Assembly: GCA_964398945.1 (NCBI GenBank)
Contig: CAYNOT010000015.1
Span: 62,001-126,000, forward strand
Direction: 5' to 3'
Length of the DNA stretch: 64,000 nucleotides
DNA from: JBGTGG01 sp964398945
Lineage (GTDB): Bacteria > Bacteroidota > Bacteroidia > Cytophagales > Cyclobacteriaceae
This document shows positions 52,158-61,359 of the stretch, one piece after another. Numbering within the stretch: the first letter of the stretch is position 1; each line of letters opens with the position of its first letter. A model generated the notes under the pieces. The model saw nothing but the letters and a program-made list of their open reading frames with translations. It made no database searches and was not told where the DNA came from. The position numbers and the translations under genes are program-made.

Positions 52158-53342
52158 CTAATTGCCCAATTCCCTCACCGCCATCCACGCCATCAGCCCC
52201 GGCCCGATAGCCAGTGCATCTTCGTCAATGTTGAAAGTAGGTGTATGTACGTAACTGGTAATCCCTTTTTGTTCGTTGCGCGTGCCCAGTCTGTAAAAAG
52301 AAGCAGGTATAACCTGGGAATAATAAGCAAAGTCTTCCGCCCCTAAGGTAATGTCAATATCAACAACGTTTTCCGCACCTACATATTCTGTAGCAGCAGC
52401 TTTGATCCTGCGTGTGAGTTCGGGATGGTTTTCCAAATATGGATAGCCCATCGAAATATCAACCTCGCATCTTCCCCCCATTCCTTCCGCGATGCTCTCT
52501 GCCATTTTTTTGATTTTGGCCAATCCTTCTTTGCGCCAGGCTTCGTTCATCGCACGAAAAGTTCCGGCAATGTTTACTTCATCAGGGATAATATTGGTGG
52601 CACCTTTTCCAATAATATTTCCAAAGGTCAAAACTGTAGGTTGCCGTGGGTTTGCATTCCTGCTAATGACTTGCTGCAATGCAATAATAATGTGCGAAGC
52701 AATCACAATCGGATCAATCGTAAGATCAGGTGCTGCTCCATGTCCACCCTTTCCGATTACTTTTAAATAAATCTCGTCAGCGCTGGCCATGTACATGCCT
52801 TCGCGGAAACCAATTTTACCTACCGGTAACAAGGGGAAAACATGCTGGCCAAGTATTGAAACAGGTTGCGGGTTTTCCAACGCTTTATCACGGATCATGT
52901 AGGATGCCCCGCCCGGATTTTTTTCTTCACCGGGTTGAAATAATAAGCGCACCGTTCCTTCAAATTGATCTTTGATCTCATTTAAAATCTTTGCTGTTCC
53001 CAACAAAGAAGAAGTATGTACATCGTGACCACAAGCGTGCATGATACCCGGTACTATTGACTTATACTCAATATCATTTGCTTCCTGAATTGGCAACGCA
53101 TCCATATCGGCACGGAGCGCAATGGTTTTTGATGTGGGGCTTTTTCCTTCGATTTCAACAATAAGCCCTGTTGTGGCGATCTCTTTTGGCTCAAGGCCGA
53201 AAGCACGAAGCTTATCAGCTACATATTTTGCCGTATTGAATTCCTGATAGGATAGTTCAGGGTTTGCATGCAGGTATCGTCTAAAAGACACAACCTCGCT
53301 TGCATATTCCTTCGAGAGGGATTTTATTTTTTCGAGCAGCAT
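52158..53342 (-). CDS. M20 family amidohydrolase
   Basis: 394 residues. Metal-binding motifs of the M20D group: TIALRADMDALPIQEANDIE (Asp and following), MHACGHDVHTSSLLGTA, LFQPGEEKNPGGASYMI (catalytic Glu-Glu) and DITLGAEDFAYYS near the end. The dimerisation domain is about 180-295. Members hydrolyse N-acyl amino acids or hippurate-like amides. It starts in the base after the SPOR lipoprotein stop and has an unusual repeat-filled gap behind it. Confidence 0.94.
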   Translation of the reverse strand: MLLEKIKSLSKEYASEVVSFRRYLHANPELSYQEFNTAKYVADKLRAFGLEPKEIATTGLIVEIEGKSPTSKTIALRADMDALPIQEANDIEYKSIVPGIMHACGHDVHTSSLLGTAKILNEIKDQFEGTVRLLFQPGEEKNPGGASYMIRDKALENPQPVSILGQHVFPLLPVGKIGFREGMYMASADEIYLKVIGKGGHGAAPDLTIDPIVIASHIIIALQQVISRNANPRQPTVLTFGNIIGKGATNIIPDEVNIAGTFRAMNEAWRKEGLAKIKKMAESIAEGMGGRCEVDISMGYPYLENHPELTRRIKAAATEYVGAENVVDIDITLGAEDFAYYSQVIPASFYRLGTRNEQKGITSYVHTPTFNIDEDALAIGPGLMAWMAVRELGN

Positions 53343-53852
53343 TTACTCCAGGATTTTTATCCGATCAGGGATGATGATGGCATTTCCAAAGTACTTCTTA
53401 ATCGAAACAAAATCTTTCTGTGCTTCCATTCGTGTAAAGTAACTTCCTGTCTTAACCTTAAAATTAGGCTGTGCGTAAATCACTTCTGATTCCAGGTAGG
53501 GCAAGTCCATGGCGAGTTTCTTTTTTGTATTCAATGCTTCTTCCCTGTTAAGCCCGGTATAAAGCTGAATTGTAAACCCGTCCACATATTTCCGGGTCAG
53601 GTTAATCCTGTCGATACTATCCAGCACCGCATCCAATTGCTTGTTTACTGTATAGTGGGGTTCAATATCCGGTCTTTTTTTTCTACCATCTTTCGAGGTT
53701 GGCAAAGAATCTTTGGGAATCTCATAGGTTGGACGCCAGGCAGACAGGTCTTCTGAATAGGTTCCGGACGATGAAGTGGTTGTTGTTGCTTGTTGTGAAG
53801 CACAACTCGCCATCATCATCAGGTACATTATCAGGGCAGGGTTCATGCGCAT
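53343..53852 (-). CDS. SPOR-domain-like lipoprotein
   Basis: 169 residues with a signal peptide ending in MMMASC (lipobox, Cys17). A low-complexity linker (Gln/Thr/Ser) follows. The C-terminal 80 residues (about 90-169) have a SPOR-like beta-alpha-beta pattern: VDGFTIQLYTGLNREEAL and FKVKTGSYFTRMEAQKDF. SPOR domains bind denuded peptidoglycan. It starts 1 nt after secA ends and stops one base before the M20 gene, suggesting one transcript. Confidence 0.85.
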   Translation of the reverse strand: MRMNPALIMYLMMMASCASQQATTTTSSSGTYSEDLSAWRPTYEIPKDSLPTSKDGRKKRPDIEPHYTVNKQLDAVLDSIDRINLTRKYVDGFTIQLYTGLNREEALNTKKKLAMDLPYLESEVIYAQPNFKVKTGSYFTRMEAQKDFVSIKKYFGNAIIIPDRIKILE

Positions 53853-53853
53853 G

Positions 53854-56800
53854 TCAATCGATTATAATACACTTATTGCTTCGGATGTCTTCCTCCACTT
53901 TTTTGAACTTAACGTCTTTTAACACTTTTCCGTCTGTATACTGCACGGTTACTTTATCATTCCTTCCGGCCAGTTTTTCGGATTTTACCGGTTGTACTTT
54001 CTCTTGTGGCGGTCGGTTTTGATTCGGTTGCCCTCCTCCACTTAACAACGAACGTGATTCATCTTTTTGCTCATTCAATTTCGTCCTTCGTTGCGCACGT
54101 GCTTCCTGTACTTTATCCGGTTCTTGTTGCGGGATATCTGCTTTCATTAGAAATGAAATCGTCTCCTCGTTTACTTTTGCGATAAAGCGTTTGAACAATT
54201 CGAAGGCTTCAAATTTGTAAATCAACAATGGATCCTTTTGTTCGTACACCGCGGTTTGCACCGACTGCTTCAAGTCATCCATTTCACGTAAGTGTTCTTT
54301 CCAAAGTTGGTCGATGATCGCAAGGGTGATCATCTTCTCCATGGCCAGGATCAATTCTTTGTTTTCTGTCTCAACACATTTGGAAAGGCTTGCCGCAACA
54401 CCAATTTGTTTTTTCCCATCCGAGAATGGAACCAGGATATTTTCAATGGTGGCACCCCGTGTTCTGTGGATCTCACGAATTACAGGCAACGATTTTTCAG
54501 CAACACCTTTATTCTTGGTATGATAATGGTCAAGTGCTTTATGGTACAGATCGTCTGCAAGTTTTGATTGATCAAGGCTTTCGAATTTCTCTTTGGTAAT
54601 ATCATAATCCATTCCGAAGATACCCAACACATTCAAGCGCAGGCTTTCATAATCATTGGCTGCTTTTGCATTGATCACAATATCCTCGCTGGTATCATAC
54701 AACATCGTGAGGATATCCAATTCAAGCCGTTCACCAAACAACGCATTCTTTCTTCGCTTGTAAATCACTTCACGTTGCGAATTCATGACGTTGTCATATT
54801 CCAACAAGCGTTTCCGGATACCGAAGTTGTTCTCTTCAACTTTCTTTTGTGCACGTTCAATGGAACTGGTCACCATCGAATGTTGAATCACTTCCCCCTC
54901 TTTCAATCCTAACCGGTCCATGATGCGGGCAATACGCTCCGGCATAAACATGCGCATCAGGTTATCCTCAAGCGAAACGTAAAACTGTGTAGTACCCGGA
55001 TCGCCTTGACGACCCGAACGGCCACGTAACTGTCTGTCAACCCTGCGTGATTCGTGGCGCTCTGTTCCGACAATGGCCAATCCGCCTGCTGCTTTTGATT
55101 CCGGGGCAAGCTTGATATCCGTACCACGACCCGCCATGTTGGTGGCGATGGTCACGGTGCCCGGCTTACCTGCCTCGGCTACAATTTCTGCTTCTTTCTG
55201 ATTTTGTTTTGCGTTCAATACCTGGTGCTTGATCTTTCTGAGCTGAAGCATCCTGCTGATCAATTCAGAAATTTCAACCGATGTTGTTCCTACAAGTACC
55301 GGTCTGCCCGCTTCGGTAAGCCTTACAATTTCATCGATCACTGCATTGAATTTTTCACGCACAGTTTTGAAGACCATATCATCATCATCTTTCCGCGTGA
55401 TGGACCTGTTGGTTGGGATCACAACTACATCCAACTTATAAATTTCCCAGAACTCTCCCGCTTCGGTCTCTGCTGTTCCCGTCATGCCCGCAAGTTTATG
55501 GTACATGCGGAAATAATTTTGAAGTGTTACGGTTGCATAGGTCTGCGTTGCATCTTCAACTTTTACATTTTCCTTCGCTTCAATGGCCTGGTGCAAACCA
55601 TCAGAATAGCGCCTGCCATCCATCACACGACCGGTTTGCTCGTCAACAATTTTTACTTTTCCATCAACGATAATGTACTCGGTATCCTTTTCGAAAAGAG
55701 TGTACGCTTTCAGCAGTTGGTTCACACTATGAATGCGTTGCGACTTTATCTGGTATTCACGAATGAGTTCTTCTTTCTTATGGACTTTTTCCTCATCCGA
55801 GAACGATCCGTTTTCCTGGATTTTCTTTAATTCTGTTCCAATCTCCGGCATAATAAAGAAGTTTGGATCTTCCCCTTCACCGGTAATTAAATCAATACCT
55901 TTTTCCGTAAGGTCAACGCTATTGTCTTTTTCATCGATAACGAAGAAAAGCGGCTTGTCCGCTTCGGGCATCATTTTCTTATTGTCTTGCAAATAGAAGT
56001 TTTCGGTTTTTTGCAAAACTGCTTTGATGCCCGTTTCACTTAAATACTTAATAGTGGGTTTGTACTTTGGCATTCCACGAAAGGCCCTGAAAAGTGGAAG
56101 GCCACCTTCTTTTTCATCACCCGCCTGAATCGATTTTTTCGCATCGATCAAATATTGTGATATCAACTTCTTTTGCGCTTCAACCAGTTTGAAAATCCGT
56201 GGTTTCAAATCATAAAACTCATGCTCATCGCCTTTCGGGATGGGGCCGGAAATAATCAATGGGGTACGGGCTTCATCCACCAACACACTGTCCACTTCAT
56301 CCACCATCGCAAAATGGTGATGGCGCTGAACAAGTTCTTCGGGGTCGCGTGCCATGTTATCACGCAAGTAGTCGAAACCAAATTCGTTGTTTGTTCCGTA
56401 GGTGATATCAGCCTGATACGCTTTTCTGCGCTCGGGTGAATTCGGTTCATGTTTGTCAATACAATCCACAGTGATACCATGGAATTCAAAAATAGGTGCC
56501 ATCCATTCGCTATCGCGTTTGGCGAGATAGTCATTCACCGTAACGATGTGGACACCTCGTTTCGCCAATGCATTTAGGAATGCGGGGAGCGTTGCCACCA
56601 ACGTTTTTCCTTCACCGGTTGCCATCTCGGCAATTTTACCTTCATGCAATACAATACCTCCAATCAATTGAACAGGGTAATGGACCATGTTCCAGGAAAC
56701 CAGGTTCCCGGCTGCCAACCAGCTATTCGCCCATAAAGCTTTATCGTTGTTTAGCGTGACATTCTCATGGTTTGCAGCATACACGCGGTCAAATTCCCGG

Positions 56801-57195
56801 GCAGTAACTTCAATGGATTCATTTTCCATAAACCGCCTCGCAGTTTCACGCACAATCGCGAAAGCAGTAGGCAATACTTTCATTAAGATGACTTCCAATT
56901 CTTTATTGCGGTCTTTCTCCAGCGCATCGATCTGGCCAAAGAGAGCTTCCTTTTCCTGAATATCAAGGGAAGGGTTATCGGCAATTTGTTTGTGCAGGTC
57001 GGCCAATTGACCATCAATGGGTTTTAAATGTTCATTGATTGCCTCACGTACCGTATTGGTCTTTTCGCGCAACTCATCATGGGAAAGGCTTTTCATTTCT
57101 TCACTTTCCTTGAAAGCCTGGTCGGCCAACGGCTGCATTCTTTTTATATCTTTTTCGGATTTGGTACCGAATATCTTCGAAATTAATTTCAGCAT
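53854..57195 (-). CDS. secA: Protein translocase ATPase subunit SecA
   Basis: 1113 residues, longer than the E. coli protein (901), with an extended N-terminal insert and inserts in the helicase part as usual in Bacteroidota. Walker A is MATGEGKTLVATLPAFLNAL, Walker B DEVDSVLVDEARTPLIISGP, and helicase motif VI region GRSGRQGDPGTTQFYVSLED, with GRGTDIKLAPES before it. It drives preproteins through SecYEG. The C-terminal zinc-binding SEC-C motif is absent; the tail ends KCIIID. SPOR and M20 genes follow tightly. Confidence 0.98.
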   Translation of the reverse strand: MLKLISKIFGTKSEKDIKRMQPLADQAFKESEEMKSLSHDELREKTNTVREAINEHLKPIDGQLADLHKQIADNPSLDIQEKEALFGQIDALEKDRNKELEVILMKVLPTAFAIVRETARRFMENESIEVTAREFDRVYAANHENVTLNNDKALWANSWLAAGNLVSWNMVHYPVQLIGGIVLHEGKIAEMATGEGKTLVATLPAFLNALAKRGVHIVTVNDYLAKRDSEWMAPIFEFHGITVDCIDKHEPNSPERRKAYQADITYGTNNEFGFDYLRDNMARDPEELVQRHHHFAMVDEVDSVLVDEARTPLIISGPIPKGDEHEFYDLKPRIFKLVEAQKKLISQYLIDAKKSIQAGDEKEGGLPLFRAFRGMPKYKPTIKYLSETGIKAVLQKTENFYLQDNKKMMPEADKPLFFVIDEKDNSVDLTEKGIDLITGEGEDPNFFIMPEIGTELKKIQENGSFSDEEKVHKKEELIREYQIKSQRIHSVNQLLKAYTLFEKDTEYIIVDGKVKIVDEQTGRVMDGRRYSDGLHQAIEAKENVKVEDATQTYATVTLQNYFRMYHKLAGMTGTAETEAGEFWEIYKLDVVVIPTNRSITRKDDDDMVFKTVREKFNAVIDEIVRLTEAGRPVLVGTTSVEISELISRMLQLRKIKHQVLNAKQNQKEAEIVAEAGKPGTVTIATNMAGRGTDIKLAPESKAAGGLAIVGTERHESRRVDRQLRGRSGRQGDPGTTQFYVSLEDNLMRMFMPERIARIMDRLGLKEGEVIQHSMVTSSIERAQKKVEENNFGIRKRLLEYDNVMNSQREVIYKRRKNALFGERLELDILTMLYDTSEDIVINAKAANDYESLRLNVLGIFGMDYDITKEKFESLDQSKLADDLYHKALDHYHTKNKGVAEKSLPVIREIHRTRGATIENILVPFSDGKKQIGVAASLSKCVETENKELILAMEKMITLAIIDQLWKEHLREMDDLKQSVQTAVYEQKDPLLIYKFEAFELFKRFIAKVNEETISFLMKADIPQQEPDKVQEARAQRRTKLNEQKDESRSLLSGGGQPNQNRPPQEKVQPVKSEKLAGRNDKVTVQYTDGKVLKDVKFKKVEEDIRSNKCIIID

Positions 57196-57270
57196 AATTG
57201 ATTTGGTTCTCCCCTCTTATCGTATGAGGGCTTAAAGTTAACGCGATTTTTGAAAATGGAGGGTCTGCAA

Positions 57271-58044
57271 TTACAATTCCAAGTCGCCCTCAAAGACCAT
57301 TTTGGCAGGCCCGATAAGGTAGATTTGGTTAAACGTGCCGGGTTGGCCGGATTCGAATTCCACTGACAGGTCGCCTCCCAGCGTTTTTATCAAAACCGGG
57401 GAAGTCAATCCCTTGGTTGAAGCGGCCAGTGCTACGGCTGTAACACCTGTTCCGCACGACAAGGTTTCGTTTTCGACACCACGCTCATAAGTGCGCACAA
57501 AAACGGTATTGTTGGGGAGGATTTCAGCAAAATTGACATTGGTCCCGGAAGGTTCGAACAGTGTGCTGTACCGGATTTTTTTCCCTTGTTCGAATACAGG
57601 ATGGTTTTCCAAATCTTCAACAAATTGGATATAATGCGGACTTCCCGTGTTGATGAAAAGATCATCCCCAATTTCTTTCACAACGTTTACCGGGTTCATT
57701 TCAAGTTTTATATTCCCGGTAGGAAGCACTTCCGCACTGTGTAAACCATCATAAGCATCAAAAGTTGCTTTGCCATTTACGATCCCTAAAAATGAAGCAA
57801 ACTGAACAGCCGACCGGCAGCCATTTCCACATAAACTTTGGGAGCCATCAGGATTGTAATAGACCATCGTGAAATCCGTGTTACTGTTTTGCTCCAACAA
57901 AATGAGTCCATCAGCACCTATACCAAACCTGCGGTGGCAAATCTTTTGAATCAATTCCGGAGTGAACGAAAACTTAGCTTCCCGATTGTCGAGTAAAACA
58001 AAGTCGTTGCCTGTGGCCTGATATTTATAGAAATGGAATTTCAT
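57271..58044 (-). CDS. dapF: Diaminopimelate epimerase
   Basis: 257 residues. The two catalytic cysteines are in SLCGNGCRSAVQF (second Cys, about 76) and in ETLSCGTGVTAVALAAS, flanked by the substrate-binding MNPVNV and ERGVENE. It converts LL- to meso-diaminopimelate for peptidoglycan crosslinks and lysine. It is slightly short but full-length for the family. It lies 28 nt after a small DUF4834 gene and 75 nt before secA on the same strand. Confidence 0.97.
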   Translation of the reverse strand: MKFHFYKYQATGNDFVLLDNREAKFSFTPELIQKICHRRFGIGADGLILLEQNSNTDFTMVYYNPDGSQSLCGNGCRSAVQFASFLGIVNGKATFDAYDGLHSAEVLPTGNIKLEMNPVNVVKEIGDDLFINTGSPHYIQFVEDLENHPVFEQGKKIRYSTLFEPSGTNVNFAEILPNNTVFVRTYERGVENETLSCGTGVTAVALAASTKGLTSPVLIKTLGGDLSVEFESGQPGTFNQIYLIGPAKMVFEGDLEL

Positions 58045-58072
58045 GTGGTGGGTATTTCATCAATGATAGAAG

Positions 58073-58288
58073 CTACTTCACTTCTTCGTAATCAACATAC
58101 TCACCACCCTTAAAATCAGATTTCTTTTGATTCGGGACATTGTCGATGTTCACGTTCCCATCATTAGGGCGATGCCGGTTGGTTTGATCGTATTGCCCGC
58201 GCTGGTTGGTTTGTACAAAAATCCTGAACAAGCCCAGCTTGTTTAAGGCGTAGATCACGAGCACAATTATTAAGAGAATTTTTAACAT
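58073..58288 (-). CDS. DUF4834-like small membrane protein
   Basis: 71 residues. One hydrophobic N-terminal segment (MLKILLIIVLVIYALNKLGL) is followed by a polar Gln/Asn/Arg-rich tail ending GGEYVDYEEVK. The layout and the YVDYEEVK-type end fit small Bacteroidota proteins of the DUF4834 group, function unknown. It precedes dapF by 28 nt. Codon use looks like its neighbours, so I regard it as real. Confidence 0.75.
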   Translation of the reverse strand: MLKILLIIVLVIYALNKLGLFRIFVQTNQRGQYDQTNRHRPNDGNVNIDNVPNQKKSDFKGGEYVDYEEVK

Positions 58289-58398
58289 ATCTACTTAACT
58301 AAAAACCAAAGGTATGAGTTTCATTGAAATTCCTAAAGATTCGGGGCAATTTTAGAAATGTATGGAAATCAGGACTACACACCCAGTGCTAATACAAA

Positions 58399-61215
58399 CT
58401 ATCGGCTTAGGTAAAAATTCCTTTCCGAATAGATTTTCATAAAGTAATCGTCCATCAAATCATCAATAAAGTAAATCGCTTCACCTGTTGATTTCATCTC
58501 TGGGCCAAGCTCTTTCGTAACCTCCGGAAACTTATGAAATGAGAAAACGGGTTCTTTAATCGCATATCCTTTTTTAGTCGGATTGAATTTGAAATCCGTC
58601 ACCTTCTTTTCCCGCAGCATTACCTTGGTTGCATAATTCACATACGGCTCATCGTACGCTTTGCAAATAAACGGAACCGTGCGTGATGCCCGCGGGTTTG
58701 CTTCAATGATATATACCTTATCACCTTTGATGGCAAACTGGATATTGATCAACCCGACTGTTTCCAGTGCAATGGCAATCTTGTGGGTATAATTTTCAAT
58801 CTGTTTAATAACAAGGTCGCCAAGATTATACGGAGGGAGTACTGCATACGAATCCCCGGAATGAATTCCCGCAGGCTCAATGTGTTGCATGATGCCAATG
58901 ATATACACATTCTCTCCATCACAAATCGCATCTGCTTCAGCTTCTATTGCACCTTCCAGGAAATGGTCCAACAACACCTTGTTATCGGGCAGATGTTTCC
59001 AGATATCAACGATGTGGTGCTCGAGCTCTTTTTCGTTGATCACGATCTTCATTCCTTGTCCACCCAATACATAGGAAGGGCGGACCAACAACGGAAACCC
59101 AATGTCTTTGCAAACTTCCAATGCTTCATCTGCATTTTCAGCAACACCGAAAGGAGGGTATGGAATGCCGAGGTCTTTTAGTAAAGTAGAAAACCTTCCC
59201 CGGTCTTCTGCAAGGTCCAATGCCTCGAAAGATGTTCCTATAATTTTGATACCGTATTTGTTGAACTTCTCCGCCAGCTTCAGCGCAGTTTGCCCACCGA
59301 GTTGAACAATCACACCTTCCGGTTTTTCATGTTCAATAATATCATAGATATGTTCCCAGAAAACCGGTTCGAAATAAAGTTTGTCGGCAATATCAAAATC
59401 AGTGGAAACGGTTTCAGGATTGCAGTTGATCATGATGGCTTCGTAGCCACATTCTTTCGCGGCTAAAATCCCATGGACGCAGGAGTAGTCAAATTCAATT
59501 CCCTGACCAATGCGGTTGGGACCGGATCCAAGGACAATGATTTTCTTTTTATCAGAAACGATTGATTCATTTTCAATTCCAAATGAGGAATAGTAATAAG
59601 GGGTTTTGGCTTCAAACTCAGCGGCACAGGTATCCACCAACTTAAATACCCGATTGACACCTAATGATTTTCTTTTCTCATGCACTTCGCTTTCGAGGCA
59701 ATCAATCAAGTGGGCGATTTGCCGGTCGGCATATCCTACTTTTTTTGCTTCCATCATAAGCCCGGCAGAAATTGTATCAAGTGATTCTTTTTCGATAACT
59801 TTCTCAAACTGGACAAGCTCCTCTATTTCTTTTAAAAACCATCGATCTATTCTCGTTAGTTTTTGAATTGTGGAAAAAGGAATGCCAAGTTTAAAGGCAT
59901 CGTAAATATGAAACAGTCTATTCCAACTAGGATTTTGCAATGAGTACAACAACTCGTCCTGATCTTTGAGTTGCTTGCCATCGGCACCCAATCCATTCCT
60001 TCTGATCTCCAGCGATTGACACGCTTTCTGAAGGGCTTCCTTGAAATTCCTTCCAATGCCCATTGCCTCGCCCACCGATTTCATCTGAAGACCAAGCGTT
60101 TTCTTTGCACCCGGAAGTTTATCGAAATTCCAACGTGGGATTTTGACAATCACATAATCCACCGCTGGTTCGAAGTATGCAGTAGTGGTTCCTGTGATGG
60201 CATTGCTCAATTCATCAAGGTTATATCCAATAGCAAGCTTCGCAGCCACTTTCGCAATGGGATATCCGGTTGCCTTTGACGCCAATGCTGATGATCGTGA
60301 TACGCGTGGATTAATTTCAATACCAATAACTTCTTCGTAATTATCAGGGTTCAACGCAAACTGTACATTGCAACCGCCTGCAAACTGACCGATAGAGTTC
60401 ATCATTTTGATGGCCAGGTTGCGCATCAACTGATAGGTTGTATCGGGCAATGTCATGGCGGGGGCAACCGTAATCGAATCGCCCGTGTGGATGCCCATCG
60501 GATCAAAATTTTCAATCGAACAGATGATAATGACATTGCCGATATTGTCCCGTAGCAATTCAAGCTCAAACTCTTTCCAACCAAGGATGCTTTGTTCCAC
60601 CAGCACTTCATGGATGGGGGAAGCATGCAATCCCCGATTGAGCATCTCATCAAATTCTTCGGGTGTATTCACAAAACCTCCACCGGTCCCGCCCAACGTG
60701 TAGGATGGACGGATCACTAACGGAAACCCGATTTCTTGTGCAATCTCCTTCCCTTCAAGGAAAGATGTTGCTGTTGATCCCTTACAAACGCCAACACCGA
60801 TTTCATTCATCTTCAACCTGAATTTCTCGCGGTCTTCGGTGGTTTCAATCGCGTTGATATCAACACCAATGATTTTTACACCATAATTTTCCCAGATGCC
60901 TGCTTTGTCGCAATCGATACACAGGTTGAGTGCGGTTTGGCCACCCATTGTTGGTAATACCGCATCGATATGGTGCTTCTCCAGGATTTCACGGATGGAT
61001 TTTTTTGTAAGCGGCTTCAGGTAAATGTGATCTGCCGTCACTTTATCCGTCATTATCGTAGCCGGGTTGCTATTGATCAGGATCACCTCTATGCCTTCTT
61101 CCCGCAGGGATCGGGCCGCCTGGGAACCTGCATAATCGAATTCACATGCCTGGCCAATGATGATGGGTCCGCTTCCGATAATTAATACTGAACGAATACT
61201 GCGATCTCTGGGCAT
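58399..61215 (-). CDS. carB: Carbamoyl-phosphate synthase large subunit without MGS domain
   Basis: 938 residues. Both ATP-grasp halves are complete: the first opens LIIGSGPIIIGQACEFDYAG and continues to GTGGGFVNTPEEF; the second opens VLGSGPNRIGQGIEFDYSCV and includes VLLDHFLEGAIEAEADAICD. The protein ends shortly after the second grasp domain (IYFIDDLMDDYFMKIYSERN), so the roughly 130-residue C-terminal MGS-like allosteric domain of the 1073-residue E. coli enzyme is absent. It makes carbamoyl phosphate for pyrimidines and arginine with CarA (not here). It has its own promoter. Confidence 0.96.
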   Translation of the reverse strand: MPRDRSIRSVLIIGSGPIIIGQACEFDYAGSQAARSLREEGIEVILINSNPATIMTDKVTADHIYLKPLTKKSIREILEKHHIDAVLPTMGGQTALNLCIDCDKAGIWENYGVKIIGVDINAIETTEDREKFRLKMNEIGVGVCKGSTATSFLEGKEIAQEIGFPLVIRPSYTLGGTGGGFVNTPEEFDEMLNRGLHASPIHEVLVEQSILGWKEFELELLRDNIGNVIIICSIENFDPMGIHTGDSITVAPAMTLPDTTYQLMRNLAIKMMNSIGQFAGGCNVQFALNPDNYEEVIGIEINPRVSRSSALASKATGYPIAKVAAKLAIGYNLDELSNAITGTTTAYFEPAVDYVIVKIPRWNFDKLPGAKKTLGLQMKSVGEAMGIGRNFKEALQKACQSLEIRRNGLGADGKQLKDQDELLYSLQNPSWNRLFHIYDAFKLGIPFSTIQKLTRIDRWFLKEIEELVQFEKVIEKESLDTISAGLMMEAKKVGYADRQIAHLIDCLESEVHEKRKSLGVNRVFKLVDTCAAEFEAKTPYYYSSFGIENESIVSDKKKIIVLGSGPNRIGQGIEFDYSCVHGILAAKECGYEAIMINCNPETVSTDFDIADKLYFEPVFWEHIYDIIEHEKPEGVIVQLGGQTALKLAEKFNKYGIKIIGTSFEALDLAEDRGRFSTLLKDLGIPYPPFGVAENADEALEVCKDIGFPLLVRPSYVLGGQGMKIVINEKELEHHIVDIWKHLPDNKVLLDHFLEGAIEAEADAICDGENVYIIGIMQHIEPAGIHSGDSYAVLPPYNLGDLVIKQIENYTHKIAIALETVGLINIQFAIKGDKVYIIEANPRASRTVPFICKAYDEPYVNYATKVMLREKKVTDFKFNPTKKGYAIKEPVFSFHKFPEVTKELGPEMKSTGEAIYFIDDLMDDYFMKIYSERNFYLSR

Positions 61216-61246
61216 TTCTGAGTGTTTGGGATGGTCAAATTGGTGG

Positions 61247-61278
61247 CAAAAATATGCACAGAATTAGAAATGCAGCAA
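61247..61278 (-). promoter_or_regulatory. carB promoter (-33 TTG, N21, -7 TATTTTTG)
   Basis: On the minus strand TTG (61278-61276) and TATTTTTG (61254-61247) are 21 nt apart, followed by CC. The box ends 31 nt before the carB ATG. This is a good match to the phylum consensus. Confidence 0.6.
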
Positions 61279-61306
61279 CGAATAGGGATTTAAATTCCCC
61301 TCTAAA

Positions 61307-61343
61307 CAAAAAAACTTGACTGAATATCAATCAAGGTTTTTTT
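61307..61343 (-). terminator. Intrinsic terminator after the T9SS protein gene
   Basis: The minus strand reads a run of A, then TTGATTGA-TAT-TCAGTCAA (61334-61316, one G-U pair), then a run of T. It lies just past the stop codon at 61360 and separates the secreted protein from carB. Confidence 0.8.
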
Positions 61344-61359
61344 GTGTAATTGAAATTGG

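Noticed and set aside
55204..55830. 208-codon open frame antisense to secA
   Set aside because: Shadow of secA; hydrophobic and low in conserved motifs.
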